Source: Minisyncoccota bacterium
GTDB taxonomy: Bacteria > Patescibacteriota > Minisyncoccia > Phycocordibacterales > Phycocordibacteraceae
Length of the DNA stretch: 5,151 bases
Direction of reading: 5' to 3'
NCBI GenBank assembly: GCA_022844065.1
Contig: JALHML010000050.1
Coordinates: 1 to 5,151 of the forward strand
Positions 1-5,151 of the stretch are shown one piece after another. The notes beneath the pieces were generated by a model. That model did no database searches. It was not told where the DNA came from and worked only from the letters and a program-made list of their open reading frames with translations. How positions within the stretch are numbered: the stretch's first letter is position 1; the number at the start of each line of letters is the position of its first letter. A program made the translations under genes and the position numbers.

Positions 1-1022
1 ATTGATTTTTGAGGAGGGACAAGAAGTCCGGTCTCCCCGTCTTCAAGAATCTCGGGGATTCCGCCCACGCGGGTGCCAATTGATGGGAGCGATGCGAGCC
101 CTGCTTCAAGGAGTGCGTACCCGAGTGCCTCGCTTCGAGAGGGGAGCACAAATACATCAAGTGCTGCTAGATGGCTGCTGGCATCTTTTACAAAGCCCGT
201 GAGTACAACTCGGTCTGGTAGGTCATATATCTGTACCAACTTCTGGAGATGTGCCCATTCGGTCCCGTCTCCCATAATAACGAGCACGGTAGAGGGAGGA
301 TCATGCGCAATTGCTGCGAATGCTTCAACGAGTGTATCGAGACCTTTAGTGGGATGGAGTTCTGCAATTGAACCGATCCACAAAGCATTCGGGAATCCGC
401 GCGCTAGTTCCGGCGCTATACGCATACGTGCTTCTTTTTTTGAGAGTAGCGGCAGGGCCGACACACCATTATGGATAACGGAGAATCGTTTCTTAACAAG
501 CGGCATCCATGCGGCGTCTTGACGTATGGCACCGGAAACACAGATGGTTTTATGTGCACACAGCACCATCGCGTAATGAAAGAGACCAATGAGTACCTTT
601 TGCCACAGCGGGCGACCTTCGTTAAAGGCCCAGCCGTGCGCTGTGAATACGATGGTTCGTATTCCCTTAAGGCGCCCGGCCAGTGTTGAAAGACCCCCTG
701 CCTTCGAACTGTTTCCGTGAATAGTGTCCGGACGGAATTCCTCAACAATCCGTAAGAGTGTTTTGAAGGAGCGGAACTCATCAAGAATCGATATGTCCCG
801 TTTCATCGCGGCAATGGTGCGGGTTTCAATACCTGCTTCCTTAAGGCGTTCAGTTAGAGTGCCTTCATTTCCAGAGACAACTCGTACTTCGTGCCCAGCT
901 TCTTTGCTTGCGACGGCAAGATCAAAGACATAGCGCTGTGCGCCGCCCCAGTTAGCCTTTGTTACGACGTAAAGGATACGTTTTGGTTGGCTCTTCGGCG
1001 CAACCTCCGTGTTTGTAGCCAT
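1..1022 (-). CDS. GT4-family glycosyltransferase, C-terminus cut by the left window edge
   Basis: Predicted cytoplasmic retaining glycosyltransferase (GT-B fold, GT4 family) that would move a sugar from a nucleotide donor onto a growing surface glycan. An open frame of 340 codons runs from ATG at 1022 to the edge with no stop. The N-terminal Rossmann domain (residues about 15-185) has the donor-loop-like TKANWGGAQRY (21-31), HGNSSKAGG (102-110) and FTAHGWAF (126-133, with His129), all typical of polysaccharide GT4 enzymes. The C-terminal domain has GSIAELHPTKGLD (217-229, Lys226), MGDG (250-253), the EX7E pair Glu298/Glu306 in SRSEALGYALLEA, and VGGIPEILEDGETGLLVPP (319-337). About 30-40 residues are probably missing, since relatives run about 370-380. 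The start is secure because an in-frame TAG lies two codons upstream and no other ATG precedes the conserved region. It is transcribed divergently from the sugar transferase gene. The exact sugar and linkage cannot be read from the sequence. Confidence 0.93.
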   Translation of the reverse strand, partial: MATNTEVAPKSQPKRILYVVTKANWGGAQRYVFDLAVASKEAGHEVRVVSGNEGTLTERLKEAGIETRTIAAMKRDISILDEFRSFKTLLRIVEEFRPDTIHGNSSKAGGLSTLAGRLKGIRTIVFTAHGWAFNEGRPLWQKVLIGLFHYAMVLCAHKTICVSGAIRQDAAWMPLVKKRFSVIHNGVSALPLLSKKEARMRIAPELARGFPNALWIGSIAELHPTKGLDTLVEAFAAIAHDPPSTVLVIMGDGTEWAHLQKLVQIYDLPDRVVLTGFVKDASSHLAALDVFVLPSRSEALGYALLEAGLASLPSIGTRVGGIPEILEDGETGLLVPPQKS

Positions 1023-1025
1023 GTT

Positions 1026-1037
1026 CTATAGTATAAC
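1026..1037. promoter_or_regulatory. putative overlapping divergent -10 elements
   Basis: The 22-bp gap between the divergent starts contains CTATAGTATAAC. On the plus strand this offers TATAGT (1027-1032) or TATAAC (1032-1037). On the minus strand it offers TATACT (1035 down to 1030). Each matches the TATAAT consensus at five of six positions. Transcription starting about 7 bases downstream would begin near 1039-1044 for the plus gene and near 1023 for the minus gene, so both messages would be leaderless or nearly so. No convincing -35 hexamer or TGn extension is visible on either strand, so this is an inference from -10 similarity and position. Confidence 0.45.
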
Positions 1038-1044
1038 TGCAAGC

Positions 1045-2412
1045 ATGATATATGGCGGCACGCGCGCTCCGGCGCTCCTCTTTTTCGGCGATATTGCCGT
1101 TTTTGCTATTTCCCTCTGGATAACGCTGTTTATTCGTACCGGAGCACTGCCGAAGAGTACACTCCTTGAGGATCACCTGGGACCTTTCGCGCTGCTGTTC
1201 CTTGTATGGATACTCGTTTTCTACATGTCGGGCCTGTACGGAAAAGGGACCATTCTCTTGAAGAGCCATCTGCCACAAGCCTTGCTTCGTACACAGGTAG
1301 CGAACATCGTGCTCGCGGCGCTCTTCTTTTTCTTGGTGCCTGGTGTTGGTATCGCGCCGAAGACAAACCTTGCAATCTACCTCGCAGTTTCGCTTCTATT
1401 AATTTTCCTATGGCGTCTTGCGATATATCCGCGCATCAGCGTGAGTAACTCACGCTCACGTGCCGTACTTATTGCGGAAGGACCTGATGCGAATCATCTC
1501 AAGAACGAGATGAACGGGAATGCTCGGTATCCGCTCATATTCGTTGACATGCTTTCTCCGTCTGACTTCCTCGCCCTTTCGGACGAAGGACGCAAGGCAC
1601 TTATACCGGACGACGTTGATGCGATTGTTGCTGATATTCCTGCCTGCAATGCGCACGGACTCTTGCCGGTGCTTTATGACTTGCCGCGGGGTATCGGAAA
1701 TTACGACATTGTTGATTTCACCGACCTCTATGAGGAGGTGTTCGACCGCATCCCACTTTCGCTGCTTGATCAAGGATGGTTTATCGAGCATGTTGCTGAA
1801 GAGGATCCGCTTTGGTATACGATCCCGAAGCGTCTTATAGATTTGGTGGGCGGGCTTAGTATGGGGCTCGTCACGGTCCTTGCGGTACCGTTCGTGTGGC
1901 TCACACTCAAGCTTGAAGGCCCTGGCGCACTCTTTATCTCTCAGGATCGTATCGGGAAGCATGGCTCCCGGATGCGTGTCTACAAGTTCAGGAGTATGTC
2001 CGGAAACAATCGGGCGTCAGGTTCGTGGGTAGGGGAGGATGAGCTCCGTGTCACCAAGGTCGGAGCAATCTTGCGACAGACCTCACTCGACGAGTTCCCA
2101 CAGTTCTGGAACATCCTGAAGGGAGACATCTCCCTCATTGGACCCCGGAACGATATCGAAGGACTTGGAAAGCGTCTTGAAGCCGAACTTCCGTATTACT
2201 CGATGCGCTACAGGGTTACTCCTGGTATCACTGGTTGGGCGCAGATTAATCAGCAGTACGAGCAAGGGAATCTATCTCCGCAGTCTGTTGAGGAGACCAA
2301 GGTACGTCTCGCCTACGATTTTTATTATCTAAAGCATCGCTCGCTCGGTCTCGATCTTGTGATTGCGCTCAAGACTATAAAGCGCATGTTCTTTAGGCTT
2401 TCAAACTGGTAG
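1045..2412 (+). CDS. membrane-bound initiating sugar transferase (polyprenyl-phosphate phosphoglycosyltransferase, WbaP/WcaJ-like)
   Basis: Predicted to transfer a sugar-1-phosphate from a nucleotide sugar to undecaprenyl phosphate at the inner face of the membrane, the first step of exopolysaccharide or O-antigen-like synthesis. From ATG 1045 the protein has 455 residues, a usual length. Four hydrophobic segments (about 10-31, 45-66, 83-101, 109-128) are followed by a soluble middle domain (about 129-250) and a fifth hydrophobic helix (268-288) just after KRLID (262-266). The C-terminal bacterial sugar transferase domain has SQDRIGKHG, KFRSM (314-318), the catalytic Asp349-Glu350 in QTSLDEFPQFWNILKGD, LIGPR (to 368) and PGITGWAQI (393-401). 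In-frame starts at 1009 (GTG) and 1021 (ATG) also exist. I prefer 1045 because it sits just before the conserved RAPALLFFGD region, does not overlap the divergent gene, and lies just downstream of the -10-like box. No Shine-Dalgarno sequence is visible. The sugar specificity is unknown. Confidence 0.93.
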   Translation: MIYGGTRAPALLFFGDIAVFAISLWITLFIRTGALPKSTLLEDHLGPFALLFLVWILVFYMSGLYGKGTILLKSHLPQALLRTQVANIVLAALFFFLVPGVGIAPKTNLAIYLAVSLLLIFLWRLAIYPRISVSNSRSRAVLIAEGPDANHLKNEMNGNARYPLIFVDMLSPSDFLALSDEGRKALIPDDVDAIVADIPACNAHGLLPVLYDLPRGIGNYDIVDFTDLYEEVFDRIPLSLLDQGWFIEHVAEEDPLWYTIPKRLIDLVGGLSMGLVTVLAVPFVWLTLKLEGPGALFISQDRIGKHGSRMRVYKFRSMSGNNRASGSWVGEDELRVTKVGAILRQTSLDEFPQFWNILKGDISLIGPRNDIEGLGKRLEAELPYYSMRYRVTPGITGWAQINQQYEQGNLSPQSVEETKVRLAYDFYYLKHRSLGLDLVIALKTIKRMFFRLSNW

Positions 2413-2421
2413 TCTCTATAT

Positions 2422-3492
2422 ATGAAGCACACCGTACTCGTCACTGGCGCCGCAGGATACGTGGGCTCAATGCTCGTCCGTAGGTTTGCTGCCAGGGAGG
2501 ATGTCGAGTGTGTTATTGGACTCGACAAGGAACCGGTTCCAGATCTCATCAAAGACGAAGCAAAGCTCGTCTATCTAGAGACGAATACCGCAGACGAAGG
2601 GTGGGAAGAGAAAGTAGCGAGCCATGCTCCAACCGTTGTTGTGCATACTGCCTGGCAGATTCGCGAGATATATGGGAACCGTCCACTCAGTTGGAAGTGG
2701 AATATTGATGGTTCGGACCGTGTGTTTCGATTCGCGTACAACACGCCATCTGTTACGCGCTTGGTGCATTTCTCAACCGTTGCCTCATACGGTGCGTTTC
2801 CAACAAATACGATTGAATACCGATTTACCGAGAACGACCCATTCCGCAAAACAGACTATTTATATGCGGAAGAGAAGCGCATTGCTGAGGAGCATCTCGA
2901 AGCTTGTTTCGCTGAGGCTGTACGCAAGGTACCAACCGCTATCGTGCGGCCTGCCGCGATAACTGGTCCACGTGGTCGCTACATGCGCATCCGTTTCGGG
3001 CTTCAAGCTGCACTCGCAGGCCAGCTTAAGGATTCCTTTGTGTATCGCCTTGTGTCTATGATGACGCGCTTTGTCCCGGTAACGCCAAAGTGGGTTCGAC
3101 AATTCATCCATGAGGATGATGTCGTTGACCTCGTTGAGCTTCTTGCATTCTCTGAACCCAAGGGCGAATACGAAGTCTTCAATATCTGCCCGCCTGGCGA
3201 CGTTGTGCTTGGGAAAGATATGGCAGCAGCGGTGGGGAAGAAAGCACTCCTGATTCAGCCCTGGATGACTCGTATCCCGTTTGCGTTTTTGTGGCATGCG
3301 ACGCGTGGCAAGATTCCAACGGCAAAGGGAAGCTGGAAGGGATATTCGTATCCAATTGCCGTCGACGGCTCGAAGCTCACGCAGGTATATGGATACCAAT
3401 ACAAGTACCCAAGTCTCGATGCGTTCCGTTATACCGATGGCGAGTATGAGGTATTTGTGCCAGAAGAACAGCGTCGTCCTAAATCCGCATGA
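2422..3492 (+). CDS. NAD-dependent epimerase/dehydratase (extended SDR), probable nucleotide-sugar enzyme
   Basis: A 356-residue extended short-chain dehydrogenase/reductase, a usual length for nucleotide-sugar epimerases and dehydratases. The N-terminal Rossmann fold shows TGAAGYVG (8-15, the GxxGxxG motif), then Asp35 at the end of the second strand (GLDKEP), which is typical of NAD binding. The catalytic set is visible: Ser118/Thr119 in HFSTVASYG and Tyr148-Ala-Glu-Glu-Lys152 (YxxxK). RPAAITGPRG (176-185) and FIHEDDVVDLVELL (228-241) match the substrate-side motifs of the family. ATG 2422 follows the sugar transferase stop by 9 bp, and its last codons overlap folD by 4 bp, so it is very likely cotranscribed. 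Its place behind an initiating sugar transferase suggests that it supplies or modifies a nucleotide sugar for the same glycan. The substrate and exact reaction (epimerase, dehydratase or reductase) cannot be decided from the sequence. Confidence 0.9.
   Translation: MKHTVLVTGAAGYVGSMLVRRFAAREDVECVIGLDKEPVPDLIKDEAKLVYLETNTADEGWEEKVASHAPTVVVHTAWQIREIYGNRPLSWKWNIDGSDRVFRFAYNTPSVTRLVHFSTVASYGAFPTNTIEYRFTENDPFRKTDYLYAEEKRIAEEHLEACFAEAVRKVPTAIVRPAAITGPRGRYMRIRFGLQAALAGQLKDSFVYRLVSMMTRFVPVTPKWVRQFIHEDDVVDLVELLAFSEPKGEYEVFNICPPGDVVLGKDMAAAVGKKALLIQPWMTRIPFAFLWHATRGKIPTAKGSWKGYSYPIAVDGSKLTQVYGYQYKYPSLDAFRYTDGEYEVFVPEEQRRPKSA
3489..3492 (+). other. ATGA start/stop overlap (translational coupling site)
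   Basis: The folD start ATG (3489-3491) overlaps the TGA stop (3490-3492) of the epimerase-like gene. No Shine-Dalgarno sequence stands at a useful distance upstream, so folD translation probably depends on ribosomes finishing the upstream gene and reinitiating. The overlap is seen directly; the coupling is inferred. Confidence 0.7.
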
Positions 3493-4301
3493 TAATCGAC
3501 GGACGAGCCATTGCTTCGGAGATCCTCAAGGAGGTGCGCGCCAAGAGTACGCGTGCCGCTATTGTGCGCGCGGTTGTTGTTATGCCGTCTCCTGCAACAG
3601 AGTCGTATCTCGCAATTAAAGAGGCACGTGCCAAAGAGGCGGGCATGCATCTTGAAGTGGTTCGTCTTTCTGAGTCCGCAACAAACACTGACGTGATTGA
3701 AGCGATCGAGAAGCCCGGTGCTGATGCCGTTATTGTGCAGCTTCCGCTCCCTGAACACCTTGATAGCAAGGTGATACTCGACAAAATTCCTGTCGAGCGT
3801 GATGCAGATGTACTTTCTGCGCTCGCATACTCACGCTTCAAGGCGGACGAGGACAATGCAATTTTGCCACCGGTGGTTGCAAGTATCGCTGAGGTGCTTG
3901 AACGCTCGAAGGTGTTCGTTGCAGGGAAGGGAGTAACGGTTGTAGGGCAAGGCAGGCTTGTTGGCATACCGGCCGCCGCGTGGCTTGTTAATCAGGGCGC
4001 AGAAGTAACGGTGGTGACGCGTGAAGAGGGGGACCTCTCAAGACTTGAAGAAGCCGATGTCATTATTACGGGTGCTGGGAGTCCTGCCTTGATTCAGCCG
4101 CACCATATCCAGGAAGGAGTTGTGCTCATTGATGCTGGAACCTCTGAATCGGGAGGTGCCATTGTAGGAGATGTGGACCCCGCGTGTGCCAGCAAGGCCT
4201 CAGTATTTACACCGGTTCCTGGAGGCATTGGCCCGATTGCTGTTGCCTGTCTATTTCGCAACGTGATGCTTCTTATGGAAAGGGGATTGCAGGAAGGCTG
4301 A
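3489..4301 (+). CDS. folD: bifunctional methylenetetrahydrofolate dehydrogenase / methenyltetrahydrofolate cyclohydrolase (FolD), divergent
   Basis: Cytoplasmic enzyme interconverting 5,10-methylene-, 5,10-methenyl- and 10-formyl-tetrahydrofolate, which feeds purine and formyl-methionine synthesis. It has 270 residues, slightly shorter than the usual 280-290, mostly because the helix before the first strand is short. It opens with the family's IIDGRAIA. The N-terminal catalytic domain keeps Tyr40 and Lys44 in SYLAIK (the YxxxK pair), QLPLPEHLD with Gln84, and Asp107 in RDADVL where most members have KDVDGF. The NAD(P) domain has GQGRLVGIP (153-161), VVTREEGDL (175-183), ADVIITGAG (189-197), VVLIDAGTSE and the strongly conserved TPVPGGIGPIAVA (241-253). 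Departures are PPVV (127-130) in place of PCTP and GQG in place of GRS. The start overlaps the previous stop, and no upstream alternative is needed. Family membership is clear. Whether both activities and NADP use are retained is uncertain. Confidence 0.92.
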   Translation: MIIDGRAIASEILKEVRAKSTRAAIVRAVVVMPSPATESYLAIKEARAKEAGMHLEVVRLSESATNTDVIEAIEKPGADAVIVQLPLPEHLDSKVILDKIPVERDADVLSALAYSRFKADEDNAILPPVVASIAEVLERSKVFVAGKGVTVVGQGRLVGIPAAAWLVNQGAEVTVVTREEGDLSRLEEADVIITGAGSPALIQPHHIQEGVVLIDAGTSESGGAIVGDVDPACASKASVFTPVPGGIGPIAVACLFRNVMLLMERGLQEG

Positions 4302-4318
4302 AAGCCAGTAGACTTTCA
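4299..4318 (+). other. small inverted repeat across the folD stop and folD-secD gap
   Basis: TGAAAG (4299-4304) and CTTTCA (4313-4318) are perfect 6-bp complements around an 8-base loop. The left arm begins at the folD stop codon and the right arm ends 5 bases before the secD ATG. An alternative tiny hairpin, GGCT-GAA-AGCC (4296-4306), competes for the same bases. There is no U-tract after either, so it is not an intrinsic terminator. The stem is short and A/T-rich and may be chance. Confidence 0.25.
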
Positions 4319-4323
4319 ATACT

Positions 4324-5151
4324 ATGCGTTATATCCCAGCGGTGCTTGTGCTTCTCGTGTCGGGCTTCCTTGGTTGGTACGTACTCTCTCCAGGACATCC
4401 TATTAAGCTCGGTCTCGACCTTGCCGGAGGAACGGAGCTCATCTATCGAGCAGACACGAGCCTTATCAAAACAGACAAGCAGGGGGCCCTTAACTCTCTT
4501 CGTGAGGTTATCGAGCGTCGCGTGAATCTCTTTGGTGTTGCGGAACCGCTTGTGCAGCTTGAGCAGTCGAGTGCGGTAGCGGGTGCTGTAGAGGACAGGC
4601 TTCTTATCGAGCTTCCGGGTGTTACTGATGTACAGGCGGCTGTTGATGCTATTGGTTCAACACCATTGCTCGAGTTCCGTCTTGCGAGTGCTGAAGCAAA
4701 GATTGGAGAGGATGGAGCTGTTGGGGTTGAGCAGATATTCGTACCGACTGAGCTTACAGGCCGGTACCTCGAGAAGGCTGATCTCCAGTTCGGCTCACAG
4801 ACTGGTGCAGGGATCGCAAACGAACCAATCGTGATGCTTACGTTTAATGCCGAAGGCGCCACACTGTTTGAACAGATTACGCGAGCCAATGTTGGGAACA
4901 TGCTTGCGATCTTTCTTGATGGCGAGCCAATCTCAATGCCGGTCATTCGCGAAGCGATTGCAGGCGGCACGGCGACAGTCTCGGGCGGCTTTACGCCTGA
5001 AGAGGCGCGTAACCTTGTCCGGAACCTAAACTTCGGCGCGCTTCCTGTTCCTATTGAGCTTGTGGGAAGCGGCACCGTTGGTCCTACCCTGGGAGCCGAA
5101 GCGTATGAGGCGGGGCTTATTGCGTCTGCCTTCGGGTTCCTGCTTGTCGCA
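4324..5151 (+). CDS. secD: protein translocase subunit SecD, 3' part beyond the right window edge
   Basis: Membrane subunit of the SecDF accessory complex, which uses the proton gradient to help pull exported proteins through SecYEG. The visible 276 codons stay open to the edge. Residues 4-20 form the first transmembrane helix, followed by the hallmark LGLDLAGGTEL (29-39), the first periplasmic-side domain with RRVNLFGVAEP (65-75) and IELPGV (95-100), then MLTFNAEGATLF (171-182), IFLDGEP (196-202), NLNFGALPVPIELV (234-247) and TVGPTLGAEA (251-260), which leads into the second transmembrane helix (from about 262). The loop between helices 1 and 2 is about 240 residues, much shorter than in E. 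coli and like compact SecD proteins. ATG 4324 is the first start after an in-frame TAG at 4309-4311. The gene follows folD by 22 bp, with no Shine-Dalgarno sequence in that gap. secF would be expected downstream, outside the window. Confidence 0.94.
   Translation, partial: MRYIPAVLVLLVSGFLGWYVLSPGHPIKLGLDLAGGTELIYRADTSLIKTDKQGALNSLREVIERRVNLFGVAEPLVQLEQSSAVAGAVEDRLLIELPGVTDVQAAVDAIGSTPLLEFRLASAEAKIGEDGAVGVEQIFVPTELTGRYLEKADLQFGSQTGAGIANEPIVMLTFNAEGATLFEQITRANVGNMLAIFLDGEPISMPVIREAIAGGTATVSGGFTPEEARNLVRNLNFGALPVPIELVGSGTVGPTLGAEAYEAGLIASAFGFLLVA

Noticed and set aside
73..522. Plus-strand 149-codon open frame at the left end
   Set aside because: It lies antisense to the glycosyltransferase, whose minus-strand frame is open over the whole region and carries clear GT4 motifs. 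The plus-strand product is low-complexity and rich in Ser/Arg/Ala, with no family motif.
1009..1044. Upstream GTG (1009) and ATG (1021) as starts of the sugar transferase
   Set aside because: Both overlap the start of the divergent glycosyltransferase, lie at or upstream of the likely -10 box, and add residues before the conserved N-terminus. They cannot be fully excluded.
1441..1459. Inverted repeat GTGAG-TAA-CTCAC with a second CTCAC nearby
   Set aside because: It is inside the sugar transferase coding region, only 5 bp per arm, with no terminator tract. Chance is the simplest explanation.
2413..2424. TATATATG sequence before the epimerase start as a possible internal promoter
   Set aside because: The A/T run abuts the start codon, so transcription would begin inside the gene, and no -35 element is apparent. 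The 9-bp gap fits simple operon read-through.
2860..3399. Minus-strand 179-codon open frame antisense to the epimerase gene
   Set aside because: No recognisable domain; it is a shadow of a well-supported SDR gene. The same holds for the 162-codon antisense frame over folD (3479-3967).
4443..5075. Minus-strand 210-codon open frame antisense to secD
   Set aside because: The SecD frame has all the expected motifs. The antisense product is Ser/Pro/Arg-rich, as expected from the complement of biased codons.
1..5151. Search for a novel defence, mobile or RNA-based system
   Set aside because: All five genes belong to well-known families, coding density leaves no unexplained long gaps, and there are no direct-repeat arrays, transposase motifs, integrase motifs or structured noncoding stretches that I could see by reading.

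Overview
The window is a densely packed bacterial segment holding five protein-coding genes and almost no intergenic DNA. Two are cut by the window edges. The proteins have the compact, somewhat divergent look of Patescibacteria (Candidate Phyla Radiation, Parcubacteria-like) genomes: a FolD with altered signature motifs, a short SecD, a sugar transferase that begins M-I-Y-G-G-T-R-A-P, and start codons without Shine-Dalgarno sequences. This placement rests on remembered family resemblance, not on a search, and is only moderately secure. The standard genetic code fits all five genes.

Layout. Positions 1-1022 (minus strand) hold a GT4-type glycosyltransferase whose C-terminal end lies beyond the left edge. 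A 22-bp gap (1023-1044) separates it from a divergent plus-strand series: a membrane-bound initiating sugar transferase (1045-2412), an NAD-dependent sugar epimerase/dehydratase-like SDR protein (2422-3492), folD (3489-4301) and the 5' part of secD (4324 to the right edge). Gaps in the plus series are 9 bp, a 4-bp ATGA overlap and 22 bp, so one operon is likely. No stretch above 300 bp lacks a gene. I saw no tRNA, rRNA, CRISPR array, insertion sequence or convincing terminator.

How the genes fit together. The first three form a small surface-polysaccharide set. The sugar transferase would load the first sugar-phosphate onto the lipid carrier, the glycosyltransferase would extend the chain in the cytoplasm, and the SDR protein would modify a nucleotide sugar. 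folD (one-carbon folate metabolism) and secD (protein export) are housekeeping genes that appear to share the transcript without a direct functional link.

The most interesting points are modest. The 22-bp divergent gap carries near-palindromic, overlapping -10-like boxes that would make both flanking genes leaderless or nearly so. No start in the window has a clear Shine-Dalgarno sequence. FolD departs from its family signatures at several substrate and cofactor motifs. I found no evidence of a previously undescribed multi-gene system.
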